Positions 27,126 through 35,372 of a DNA stretch of 64,000 bases are shown piece by piece. This DNA comes from Natrinema sp. SYSU A 869 (GTDB taxonomy: Archaea; Halobacteriota; Halobacteria; Halobacteriales; Natrialbaceae). The stretch covers positions 744,001-808,000 of the forward strand of contig NZ_CP082247.1 of NCBI RefSeq assembly GCF_019879105.1, read 5' to 3'. How positions within the stretch are numbered: the first letter of the stretch is position 1; each line of letters begins with the position of its first letter. The notes under the pieces are model-generated. The model worked only from the letters and a program-made list of their open reading frames with translations. It was not told where the DNA came from and searched no databases. The translations under genes and the position numbers were made by a program.

Positions 27126-28799
27126 ATGGCACGGATTGATCAGTACCATTTCTACGAGCGGGACTGGGAGAGTTACGAACGGCTCCGCGAGTCCTTCGAG
27201 TGGGAGATCCCCGACCAGTTCAACATCGCGGAGTACGTCTGTGATCGCTGGGCTCGCGAACGCGGGCACGTCGCGTTCTTCGCCGAGAACGGGTCGAGCG
27301 ACCGCCGGACGCTCACGTTTCGGGACGTACAGCGCGACGCGAATCGCCTCGCGAACTACCTCTCGGAAGCGGGAGTCTCGGCGGGCGACCGGATCGGGAT
27401 CTGTCTCGGTCAGCGGCCGGAGGCCGCCATCGCCCATATCGCGGCGTGGAAGCTCGGCGCCGTCTCGGTGCCGCTCAGCACGCAGTTCGGCGACGACGCC
27501 CTCGCGTACCGACTCGACGACTGTCGCGCGACGGCCTGTCTCGTCGGCGAATCGAGCGTCGAGACTCTCCGAACGATCCGCGACGACCTCGAGGCACTGG
27601 AAACCGTACTGACCGTCGATGTCGACCCGACTCCGACAGAAATGACATGGGACGTGGTCAAGACGCAGGCGTCACGACGGTTCGAGACGGCGGAGACGAA
27701 CGCCGACGACGACGCGATCATCATCTACACGAGCGGGACGACGGGTGATCCCAAGGGCGTCCTTCACGCGCATCGGCTGCTGCTCGGTAACCTGCCTGCG
27801 TTCGCCGAGAGTTTCCTCGAGTCGGGAACGACGGATGGAACTGTGTTCTGGACGCCGGTCGAGTGGTCGTGGATCGGCTCTCTTTTTTCGCTCGTGATGC
27901 CGGCATTGTACTACGGACGGCCGGTCGTCGCCGACGACGTCGACCGGTTCGACGCCGAATCGGCGTTCGAACTCATCGAGCGATACGAGGTGACGGACCT
28001 CGGAGTCCCACCGACGGCCCTCCGTATGATGATGCAGGTCGATGCTCCATCGGAGCGATACGACGTGAAGTCGGTTCGACGCGTCGGTGCGGGCGGCGAA
28101 GCGGTCGGCGAAAGCGTCGTCGACTGGGCGAAAGAGACGTTCGATGGTGTCCCCGTCGAAGAGCTCTACGGACAGACCGAAGCGAACCTCGTCGTCGCCG
28201 ACTGTAGCTCGTTGAAGCGGCCCCGTCCAGGGAAGATGGGACTCACGGTGCCGGGCCACGAGGTGGCGATCGTCGATCCGGAAACGGCCGAACCGATCGA
28301 CGAACCGGGGTCGGTCGGCGAGATCGCGGTTCGATACGAGGGCAATCCGGTCTGCTTCGAGGAGTACTGGCAGAAACCGGAGCTGACCGATCGAAAGGTC
28401 CGAAACGGCTGGCTGCTGACCGAAGACCTCGGATCGGTCGACGAAGACGGGTTCTTCTCGTTCGAGGGGCGCAAAGACGACGTGATCATCACGTCGGGTT
28501 ACCGCGTGAGTCCCGAGGAAATCGAGGAAACAATCGCGAGTCACGGTGCCGTCGCCGACGTCGCCGTTATCGGCGTTCCGGACGAGGAGCGGGGAGCGGT
28601 CCCGAAAGCGTTCGTCGTCGCAGACGACGACCACCCGACGACCGAGTTGAAGGAGACGCTCGGAACGCGTGTCAAGGACCGTCTGGCTCCGTATGAATAC
28701 CCTCGAGAGATCGAGTTCATCGACGACCTCCCGACGACGTCTACCGGAAAGGTCCGCCGTCGGTCCCTCCGCGAGCGGGAGGGAATCGCGGACTCGTGA
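27126..28799 (+). CDS. AMP-forming acyl-CoA synthetase, medium-chain (ACSM-like)
   Basis: 557 aa. The N-terminal ESYERLRESFEWEIPDQFN is characteristic of acetate/medium-chain-type synthetases. Further motifs: IIYTSGTTGDPKGVLHAHR, ELYGQTEANLVVADC, RKDDVIITSGYRVSPEEIE and TSTGKVRRRSLRER with the catalytic Lys. A TATA-like AATTAATAC (about 27088-27096) precedes the ATG by about 34 bp, so it has its own promoter despite its closeness to the ligase at 25428. The two are sequence-divergent paralogues and probably differ in substrate range. Confidence 0.9.
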   Translation: MARIDQYHFYERDWESYERLRESFEWEIPDQFNIAEYVCDRWARERGHVAFFAENGSSDRRTLTFRDVQRDANRLANYLSEAGVSAGDRIGICLGQRPEAAIAHIAAWKLGAVSVPLSTQFGDDALAYRLDDCRATACLVGESSVETLRTIRDDLEALETVLTVDVDPTPTEMTWDVVKTQASRRFETAETNADDDAIIIYTSGTTGDPKGVLHAHRLLLGNLPAFAESFLESGTTDGTVFWTPVEWSWIGSLFSLVMPALYYGRPVVADDVDRFDAESAFELIERYEVTDLGVPPTALRMMMQVDAPSERYDVKSVRRVGAGGEAVGESVVDWAKETFDGVPVEELYGQTEANLVVADCSSLKRPRPGKMGLTVPGHEVAIVDPETAEPIDEPGSVGEIAVRYEGNPVCFEEYWQKPELTDRKVRNGWLLTEDLGSVDEDGFFSFEGRKDDVIITSGYRVSPEEIEETIASHGAVADVAVIGVPDEERGAVPKAFVVADDDHPTTELKETLGTRVKDRLAPYEYPREIEFIDDLPTTSTGKVRRRSLREREGIADS

Positions 28800-29323
28800 C
28801 GCGTCGCTCACGCAGCGCTACGGGCGACGGGCGTGTTCTGAGACGCGACGACTCGACCGCTCGCTGGCTATCGTTCGAATTTGGTTCCGACCGATCCGCG
28901 TTCTTCCGACAATGATCGCTCCTCAAGTCCGGTGAGAGAGCACTGAGGGGTGTAACGGATGGGATCGACGCGACCCCGTCGTACCGATCCCTCTCGCCCG
29001 CGTTTCGATGAATACGGTCCTGTCACGAGCGGAGCGAGCGAGTCCGACCACAGCCATAATAAGTGTTAAAACAATATTAGGCATTTGGATTCCCAGCAGC
29101 GTCCAGAGTAATAACATACTAAGGGCGTTACTAAATGGCGCGATCGAGATCCTGTGCGCCGGAGTACCAACGAAGGTTTTGCTTACCGTGGAATGTCACA
29201 TCGGCCGCGAATCGCTCGAGAAACCGTAGAGAACGGGATATCGGCGATCCGGAGATTCGTAGAACACGTAGCCGAACAGAGGCAAAGCCTATTAGCGTCA
29301 CGGTAGTTAACAACACACGTACC
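28800..29323. other. Intergenic interval holding dispersed repeat copy B
   Basis: About 520 bp between the acyl-CoA ligase and the thiolase. It contains repeat copy B (29081-29176) and AT-rich patches such as ATAATAAGTGTTAAAACAATATTAG. One minus-strand frame (28923-29117) encodes a short hydrophobic peptide without family resemblance and is not called. The thiolase promoter is presumably in the last 100 bp, where ACGGTAGTTAAC is the nearest AT-rich element. Confidence 0.5.
29081..29176. repeat. Dispersed repeat with palindromic core, copy B
   Basis: The core 29112-29130 reads TAACATACTAAGGGCGTTA. It starts with GCATTT 29 bp before the AATAAC arm, exactly as in copy A, and ends with CCAACGAAGG 45 bp after the AGGG, again exactly as in copy A. 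TCGAG also falls at the same offset in both. This constant spacing over 96 bp argues for common descent rather than chance. Confidence 0.6.
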
Positions 29324-30472
29324 ATGAGAAACGCAGTTATCGTCGACGCAGTTCGCACTCCGTTCGGGAAGCGAGACGGCTCGTTTCGAGACATGCATCC
29401 GCAGGACCTCGCGGCGGAACCCCTCGAGGCGCTACGTGAGCGGAATGGATTCGAGCCCGAGACGATCGAAGACGTCATCTACGGCTGCGTGACGCCGATG
29501 GACGAACAGGGACTCAACATCGCCCGGCTCGCACCGATGGTCGCCGGCTGGGGCGATATCGTCCCGGGGGTTCAACTCAACCGGATGTGCGGGTCGGGTC
29601 AGCAGGCAGCTAACTTCGCCGCGTCGAACGTCATGGCCGACCAGCACGACGTCCTCATCGCCGGCGGCGTCGAACACATGACCCGCGTTCCGATGGGATC
29701 CGACGACGGCGGGCTGACGGACACGTATTTCGAGCATTTCGACGAGCGGACCCACCAAGGCGAGGGGGCCGAGCGCATCGCCGAGGAGTACGGCTTCACG
29801 CGCGAGGAGCTCGATGAGATCGCCGTCGACTCCCAGCGGCGTTGGAAGGAGGCCTGGGACGAGGGCCGCTACGACGACCAAATCACACCGGTCGAAACCG
29901 AACTCGACGGCGAGGAAGTCGTCGTCGAGCAGGATGAACATCCCCGTCCCGACACCGACATGGACACGCTCTCCGACCTTCCCCTCTCCTTCCGCGAGGA
30001 GGGCGAGGGCTTCCACCATCCCGGCAACGCCTCGGGGATCGTCGACGGCTCGGCGGCACTGTTGATCGCGAGCGAGGAAGCCGCTGAAGAACACGGCTGG
30101 GAACCGATGGCCCGTATCCGACAGACCGAGGTCGTCGGTGTCGACCCCATTACGATGTTGAAGGGCCCGATTCCGGCCACCGAAGGCGTCCTCAAGAAGG
30201 CCGACATGACCGTCGGCGACGTCGATCTCTTCGAGGTGAACGAGGCCTTCGCGTCGGTCGTCGCGGCCTGGCTCGAGGAGACGGGCGCATCCTGGGAGGA
30301 CGTCAACGTCAACGGCGGCGCGATCGCTCACGGTCACCCGCTGGGCGCGACCGGCGCGATGTTGCTGACCAAGCTGGCCCACGAACTCGAGCGGACCGGT
30401 CAGGACACCGCGCTGTCGGCGATGTGTATCGGCTTCGGCCAGGGCATCGCGACGATCCTCGAGCGGGTCTAG
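29324..30472 (+). CDS. Acetyl-CoA C-acyltransferase (thiolase)
   Basis: 382 aa degradative/biosynthetic-type thiolase cleaving 3-ketoacyl-CoA with CoA. All three catalytic signatures are intact: the nucleophilic Cys in LNRMCGSGQQAANF, the His in GGAIAHGHPLGATGA and the second Cys in MCIGFGQGIATI. The start is fixed by the conserved MRNAVIVDAVRTPFGKRDG; the longer open frame upstream is not protein-like. It completes a beta-oxidation set with the dehydrogenases, hydratases and hydroxyacyl-CoA dehydrogenase of this window, though it is transcribed alone. Confidence 0.94.
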   Translation: MRNAVIVDAVRTPFGKRDGSFRDMHPQDLAAEPLEALRERNGFEPETIEDVIYGCVTPMDEQGLNIARLAPMVAGWGDIVPGVQLNRMCGSGQQAANFAASNVMADQHDVLIAGGVEHMTRVPMGSDDGGLTDTYFEHFDERTHQGEGAERIAEEYGFTREELDEIAVDSQRRWKEAWDEGRYDDQITPVETELDGEEVVVEQDEHPRPDTDMDTLSDLPLSFREEGEGFHHPGNASGIVDGSAALLIASEEAAEEHGWEPMARIRQTEVVGVDPITMLKGPIPATEGVLKKADMTVGDVDLFEVNEAFASVVAAWLEETGASWEDVNVNGGAIAHGHPLGATGAMLLTKLAHELERTGQDTALSAMCIGFGQGIATILERV

Positions 30473-30635
30473 CGGCGACGATTCGTTTCGGTGACCATCG
30501 GCGGTTCTTCGGCGGTCGTGTCCCGTGGGGCGGTCCCCGCTGCTACCCGTTGGTACCGGTTTCTAGAGGCTCGCATCGAATCTCGGCTCCTGTGATGACC
30601 GTGTATCCCGGTTCACTATCCGAACCTCGTCCGAA

Positions 30636-30644
30636 GTTATTAAT
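30636..30644 (+). promoter_or_regulatory. TATA box upstream of the 30670 start
   Basis: GTTATTAAT centred about 30 bp before an ATG at 30670 that opens a 28-codon frame, rather than before the amidohydrolase ATG at 30743. The amidohydrolase mRNA therefore likely begins with this short frame. Confidence 0.45.
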
Positions 30645-30669
30645 GGTTGTACGTTAACAATACACAAGT

Positions 30670-30756
30670 ATGGCGTCACATACTACTGTCATGTTCGGTG
30701 TGAGTGCGAGCGAGGAAACCGAGGCCGAGACGGAGGGGGCCCATGTTAGACCTTGA
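30670..30756 (+). CDS. Possible 28-residue leader/small protein overlapping the amidohydrolase start
   Basis: ATG at 30670 to TGA at 30754-30756, reading MASHTTVMFGVSASEE and then an acidic TEAETEGAHVRP. A TATA box about 30 bp upstream would place this ATG at the very 5' end of the mRNA. It overlaps the amidohydrolase start by 14 bases in another frame. It may be a small acidic protein, a translated leader that affects downstream translation, or chance. The composition (Glu/Ala/Thr rich) is like haloarchaeal coding sequence. Confidence 0.35.
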   Translation: MASHTTVMFGVSASEETEAETEGAHVRP

Positions 30757-31834
30757 GGAGACGTTCGTGTACGACGCCGTAACGCACTCGTACAACATGT
30801 CCCCGTCGAACTACCGTAACGAACAACACGCCGAGGGGATCACGGAGATGCTCTTCGGGAACGTGTCGGCCGTCGTCTCCGACGAGTACACGCTCACCCC
30901 GGAGGGCTTCGTGCGGGATTGGGGCGTCGAAGAGACGGCGACCATGCTGTTCGAGGAGAGTTACACGGACATGGCAACGTTCCATCCGGTACCGATGTAT
31001 GCCTTCCACGACGGGCTGGTCGCCAACGGCAAAGCGGGTGCGGTCGTGGACCGATGGCCCGACCGGTTCCGGTCCTACGCCTGCGTGGATCCGCTCCGAG
31101 ACGAGTGGGAGGACGAACTCGAAGCGCAAGTTCAGGACTTCGATCCGCTCGGAATCAAACTCTATCCGTCCCACTGGAGCGAGGATCATCACGAAGGCTG
31201 GAGCATGGGTGATCCGGAGGTCGCGTTTCCCGTCTTCGAGAAGGCACACGATCTCGGCATCGAACTCATCGACATCCACAAAGCCATTCCCTTCGGTCCC
31301 GTTCCACGAGGCCCGTATCACCCCGGTGACGTCGACGAGGCGGCTGAGAGCTTCCCCGATCTCACGTTCAGTATCGTCCACGGCGGCTATTCGTTCACCG
31401 AGGAGACCGCCTGGCAGCTCGCTCGCTTCCCGAACGTCTACGTGAATCTGGAGGGACTACCAGCGATTCTGCTCGGTAACGAACGGCGGTTCGGCGAGTT
31501 GCTCGCCGAGTTGATCAGCTTTCTGGGAGAGGACGGGATGGACCGGCTGTTCTGGAGTTCAGGAGCGATGTCCGTCCACCCGCGGCCGCAGCTCGAAGCG
31601 TTCCGCGATTTCGAGTTTTCCGAGCCGGTCCGCAAGAACACCAGTATGATGGGCGAACTCCCCCAGATCACCGACGATCACAAGCGGAAGATCCTCGGAG
31701 AGAACTACGCGAACCTCATCGATCTCGATATCGACGAGGCCCGCACTCGTCTCGAGGACGACGAGTTCAGTAGTGCGCGGGCGGACGAGGAACTCGCGGA
31801 CCCGTACTCGACGACGAACGCCGAGGTGGCGTGA
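30743..31834 (+). CDS. Amidohydrolase-family (TIM-barrel) metal-dependent hydrolase or decarboxylase
   Basis: 363 aa. It resembles the amidohydrolase-2 group that includes ACMSD and gamma-resorcylate decarboxylase. The segments IKLYPSHW, IELIDIHKAIPFGPV, FSIVHGGYSF and DRLFWSSGAMSVHP fit barrel strands with metal ligands. The usual N-terminal HxH motif is replaced by THSYN, so metal binding may differ. The stop overlaps the MIP18-type gene as TGATG. From memory, an amidohydrolase of this type and a MIP18-like gene also accompany propane/ketone monooxygenase operons in actinobacteria, perhaps for metal-centre maturation. No monooxygenase is present here. Confidence 0.75.
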   Translation: MLDLEETFVYDAVTHSYNMSPSNYRNEQHAEGITEMLFGNVSAVVSDEYTLTPEGFVRDWGVEETATMLFEESYTDMATFHPVPMYAFHDGLVANGKAGAVVDRWPDRFRSYACVDPLRDEWEDELEAQVQDFDPLGIKLYPSHWSEDHHEGWSMGDPEVAFPVFEKAHDLGIELIDIHKAIPFGPVPRGPYHPGDVDEAAESFPDLTFSIVHGGYSFTEETAWQLARFPNVYVNLEGLPAILLGNERRFGELLAELISFLGEDGMDRLFWSSGAMSVHPRPQLEAFRDFEFSEPVRKNTSMMGELPQITDDHKRKILGENYANLIDLDIDEARTRLEDDEFSSARADEELADPYSTTNAEVA

Positions 31835-32211
31835 TGTCCTCCCTAGAGAACCGAATTCGCGAGCGGCTGGACGAGGTCATCGATCCGTGTAGCGCGGCCA
31901 ACGGGACGAATCTCAGTATTATCGAAATGGGACTCCTCGACGAGATCGACGTCGACGAGGGCTACGTCACCGTCTCGATGCGACTCACCACGCCCTTCTG
32001 CATGCAACTCCCCTACTTCGTCGAAGAGATCGACGAGCGGGTCAGCGCCATCGACGAGGTGGTATCCGTCACCCTCGAGACGGACGAGGGCGTCGACTGG
32101 CATACGGGGATGATGTCCGAGGAGGCACAGAAACAGCGACGGGAACGCAAAGCTGCCCGCGAAGCGGAGTACTTCGACGAGACGTCCGAGGACGTCCGCG
32201 CCGACGATTGA
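31834..32211 (+). CDS. MIP18/DUF59-family protein (iron-sulfur assembly type)
   Basis: 125 aa. The DUF59 core (about residues 8-85) has RLDEVIDPCSAANGTNLSII, EMGLLDEIDVDEGYVTVSMR and LTTPFCMQLPYFVEEIDE, with a cysteine in the usual place before the amphipathic helix. A charged C-terminal helix rich in Lys/Arg/Glu follows. Such proteins help mature iron-sulfur or other metal centres (SufT/PaaD group). Its ATG overlaps the amidohydrolase stop (TGATG), implying tightly coupled production and a joint task. Confidence 0.8.
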   Translation: MSSLENRIRERLDEVIDPCSAANGTNLSIIEMGLLDEIDVDEGYVTVSMRLTTPFCMQLPYFVEEIDERVSAIDEVVSVTLETDEGVDWHTGMMSEEAQKQRRERKAAREAEYFDETSEDVRADD

Positions 32212-32307
32212 CGGAGCAGGGACGGCAGAGACCGTTTTTCACAGCGTCATGGAGCGGAGCCCCGCCCGTAACGAACGAGCCGCGTCAGCGCGAGTAAGGA
32301 GAGGAGG

Positions 32308-33057
32308 TCACACGTACCCGGCGTCGACTTTCAGCGCTCGTCCGGTCACGTACGACGCGTCCTCGCTGGCGAGGAAGGCGACGCAGGACGCGACTTCGTC
32401 GGGATCGGCCCAGCGGTCGAGCGCTGTCTGCCGACGCATCGCCTCCTGTTCCTCCTCGGAGTACCACTCGTCGGTCATCGCCGTGTCGATCAGACCGGGA
32501 CAGACGGCGTTGATGCGAACGTCGTACTGTGCGAGTTCGCCTGCGACGGACCGCGTGAAGTGGAGCACTGCCGCCTTCGTGAGCGCGTAGGACGTGATCG
32601 GGGCCGGCTTCCATCCCGCCATCGAGGACGTATTGACGATGACGCCGCCGCCGTCTGCCTCGAACAGCGGGAGTACGGCGTGACAGCCGTTCCAGACGCC
32701 CTTAAGATTCACGTCGATCAGTTCGTCCCTGTGTTCGCGCGTCGTTTCGCGGAAGGACCGCGCCTCACCGATGCCGGCATTGTTGAACAGCACGTCCAGT
32801 CCGTCGTAGTCCTCGGCGACGGCGTCCAGACACTCCTCGAACCGCTCGTAGTCGCTAACGTCGAGCGAGCGGAACTCCGCCGTCCCGTCGGCCGCCTCGT
32901 TTGCGTCGATCCGCTCGACGGTCTCTTCGCCCCGCTCGTTGTCGATGTCAGTGACGACCACGTCGACGCCCTCCTCGGCCAGTCGGTGCGCCGTCGCGCG
33001 GCCGATCCCGGACGCACCGCCGGTAACGACTGCAGTCTTTCCGTGCAATCCTCGCAT
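32308..33057 (-). CDS. Short-chain dehydrogenase/reductase (SDR)
   Basis: 249 aa classical SDR. The NAD(P)-binding motif TGGASGIG is near residue 12, the NNAG motif is present, the catalytic Ser is in NTSSMAG, and YALTKAAV provides the Tyr and Lys. Asp in VVTDIDNERG after the second strand suggests NAD preference. TATA box GTATAAGA (33080-33087, minus strand) lies 27 bp ahead of the ATG at 33057, rejecting a longer frame to 33129. Divergent from the E1alpha gene. As an NAD-dependent alcohol/ketone oxidoreductase it could serve the 4-hydroxy/4-oxo acid or acetoin steps proposed for this region. Confidence 0.9.
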   Translation of the reverse strand: MRGLHGKTAVVTGGASGIGRATAHRLAEEGVDVVVTDIDNERGEETVERIDANEAADGTAEFRSLDVSDYERFEECLDAVAEDYDGLDVLFNNAGIGEARSFRETTREHRDELIDVNLKGVWNGCHAVLPLFEADGGGVIVNTSSMAGWKPAPITSYALTKAAVLHFTRSVAGELAQYDVRINAVCPGLIDTAMTDEWYSEEEQEAMRRQTALDRWADPDEVASCVAFLASEDASYVTGRALKVDAGYV

Positions 33058-33187
33058 GCGTTCCGTTAACACGGGTATTGTATAAGAAAGTACGCCTCGA
33101 GCGCTCCCGGCCGCCGGGGTTTCCGCCACACGGAATTCGTGGAATATCCGCCGGCAGTGCCGTCGCGATACCGCTCACCGGGGGTAG

Positions 33188-33193
33188 ATTTAT
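33188..33193 (+). promoter_or_regulatory. TATA box of the E1alpha-E1beta operon
   Basis: TTTATG centred about 27 bp before the ATG at 33217, supporting that start over the in-frame ATG at 33229. Confidence 0.4.
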
Positions 33194-33216
33194 GCGGCAT
33201 ACTGAAACACCTTTAG

Positions 33217-34232
33217 ATGTGGGATCGAATGACACAGAACGTTAGCGTCGACGACGACACGGCGAGAGATCTCCTCGAGGAGATGCTCCGCATCGATGTC
33301 TTCGAGGAGGAGACGAAAGAGCGGTTTGGAGAGGGGGAGATTCCGGGGTTCGTGCACCTCAGCGGCGGCCACGAGGGATCACATGTCGGCATGGGAGCTG
33401 CGATGCGGGACGAGGACTGGCTGGCAGTCGGGGGTGCGCGACTGATCGGACAGTATATCGCGAAGGGCGTGCCGCTACCGGAGATCATGGCGGAACTCTA
33501 CGGGCGCGTCGGGGGATCGAACAAGGGCCACGGCGGCCAGATGCACGTCTCCGACGTCGATCGGAAGCTGTACGGACACGCCGCAACGATCGGCTCCGGG
33601 CAGAACCCCGCCGTCGGACTCGGGCTGGCGGAAGAGATGAAGGGGACCGACAACGTGGCGGTGACGACCATCGGCGACGGCGGGACGAGTCGCGGCTCGT
33701 TCCACACGGCGCTCGTCTTCGCCGCGTACTGGGACCTGCCGGTCGTATTCATTATCGAGAACAACGAGTGGGCCATCTCGACGCCCGCCGAATCGCTGTC
33801 GCCGGATCACCTCTCGGATTACGGGATTCCGCACAACATGCCGACCGAGAGCATCGACGGGAGCGACGTCGAGGAAGTGTACCACACTGTCTCCGAGGCG
33901 ATCGAGCGCGCTCGCAATGGTGAGGGACCGACAGTCATCGAGAGCCGCGTCGTCCGTCTCGTTCCCCATTTCGAAGGGACAAGGAGACCTACCGCGACGA
34001 GGAGGCCTACGAGCGGGCCAAGGAGGAGAAGGATCCGATCGAGAACTATCGGGAGCGGCTGCTCGAGAACGACGTCATCACCGAGGCCGAACTCGAAGAC
34101 ATGGTCGCGAACATCGAAGCGGAGGTCGAGGAGGCCGTCGAGTTCGCTCGCGAGAGCCCGGAACCGGAGCCGGAAGCAGCCTACGATCACGTCTACCAGC
34201 TGCCCCTCTACGGGCAGGGTGAGGGACAATGA
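33217..34232 (+). pseudogene. 2-oxoacid/acetoin dehydrogenase E1 alpha subunit, one frameshift
   Basis: About 338 aa when repaired. It is the thiamine-diphosphate-binding E1 alpha: GDGGTSRGSFHTAL and IIENNEWAIST form the ThDP/Mg site, with GGQMHVSD before it. The frame breaks at GGG 33976-33978. Adding one G gives HFEGDKETYRDEEAYERAKE and runs on to DHVYQLPLYGQGEGQ, whose TGA overlaps the E1beta ATG (ATGA). That overlap is the normal arrangement and argues that the real gene is intact. Compact E1 alpha of this type is shared by pyruvate, branched-chain and acetoin dehydrogenases. Confidence 0.88.
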
Positions 34233-35194
34233 CACGAGAGATCACGTACGTGCAGGCGATCGCGGAGGCGATAGACGAGGAACTGGAACGGGACGAGGAG
34301 GTCATCCTGTTCGGCGAGGACGTCGAGGAGTTCGGCGGCAACTTCGGCGAGACGGAGGGGTTGTACGAGAAACACGGTCGGAACCGAGTTCGGAACACGC
34401 CGCTGTCCGAAATCGGGATCGCGGGAATGGCTCTGGGCGCTGCCGTCGGCGGGATTCGGCCCGTCGCGGAACTCCAGTTCGCTGACTTCGCGGCGACGGC
34501 CGGTGACGAAGTCTTCAACCAGATCCCGAAACAGCCCTACGTCAGCGGCGGACAGATCGAAGCACCGCTCACTATCTTCGCGCCGTCCGGGGCCGGGATC
34601 GGTGCGGGTGCACAGCACTCGCAGTCCGTCCACTCCTGGCTCGGCAACGTGCCGGGGTGGGTCGTCGTCACCGCGACGACGCCCTACGATGCGAAGGGAC
34701 TGTTCAAGAGCGCCATCCGGGACGATAACCCGGTCTTCTTCCTCCCCCACAAGATGCTGAGCGAGACGAAAGGCGAAGTGCCCGACGAGGAGTACACGCT
34801 CCCGCTCGGGGAAGCCGCGATCGAGCAGGAAGGAGAGGATGTCACCGTCGTCGCGACCCAACTCATGTTCCACCGCGCGAAGGAAGCCGCGGCCGAGGTC
34901 GACGCCGACGTCGAGATCGTCAACCCTCGGACGTTCGCCCCGCTCGACACCGAGACGATCGCCGAGAGCGTCCGGAAGACGGGACGACTGGTTGTCGTCG
35001 ACGAGACCGTCGAGCGATACGGGACGCAGGGCCACATCGCGAACGAGATCGTCGAGAACGACTTCTTCAGTCTCGACGCGCCGCCGAAGACCATCGGCGT
35101 GAAGGACATCCCCATTCCGCTGAGCCCACCCCTCGAGCAGGAGGCGCTGCCCTCCGCCGACCAGATCGCGAACGGGATCGAATCGCTCTTCTAG
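34229..35194 (+). CDS. 2-oxoacid/acetoin dehydrogenase E1 beta subunit
   Basis: 321 aa transketolase-type beta subunit. Recognisable segments: YVQAIAEAIDEELERDE, LFGEDVEEFGGNFG, RVRNTPLSEIGIAGMALGAA, ELQFADFA and VEIVNPRTFAPLDTETI. It pairs with the E1 alpha (ATGA overlap) to decarboxylate the 2-oxo acid or cleave acetoin, passing the acyl group to the E2 lipoyl domain. Length and motifs match AcoB/PdhB/BkdB-type proteins; they do not distinguish the substrate. The stop is followed by a 178-bp gap and an independent promoter for E2. Confidence 0.92.
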   Translation: MTREITYVQAIAEAIDEELERDEEVILFGEDVEEFGGNFGETEGLYEKHGRNRVRNTPLSEIGIAGMALGAAVGGIRPVAELQFADFAATAGDEVFNQIPKQPYVSGGQIEAPLTIFAPSGAGIGAGAQHSQSVHSWLGNVPGWVVVTATTPYDAKGLFKSAIRDDNPVFFLPHKMLSETKGEVPDEEYTLPLGEAAIEQEGEDVTVVATQLMFHRAKEAAAEVDADVEIVNPRTFAPLDTETIAESVRKTGRLVVVDETVERYGTQGHIANEIVENDFFSLDAPPKTIGVKDIPIPLSPPLEQEALPSADQIANGIESLF

Positions 35195-35340
35195 CGACGG
35201 TCGGCCGGGGAACGCGCTTCTCCGGTCGCCATTCCTCGTCTCGAGGACCGGTAGGCGCGGTGAGACACAGAGAACGGAGACGACGCGAGGGTCGGTGGTC
35301 CGGTTCTCACGGGCGGAACGGGGACCCGATCGGGTGAGAA

Positions 35341-35350
35341 TTTAAATATA
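35341..35350 (+). promoter_or_regulatory. TATA box of the E2 gene
   Basis: TTTAAATATA. Counting about 27 bp from its centre puts the transcript start near 35371-35373, exactly at the ATG 35373. The Shine-Dalgarno-like AAGGAG next to the ATG at 35361 would then lie outside the mRNA, so the later ATG is preferred. Confidence 0.5.
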
Positions 35351-35372
35351 AAGGAGAACCATGCTACCAAAC

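Noticed and set aside
28923-29117. Short minus-strand frame with a hydrophobic N-terminus (LLLWTLLGIQMP)
   Set aside because: The remainder is Arg/Ser-rich non-protein-like sequence and the start overlaps repeat copy B; insufficient to call a membrane peptide.
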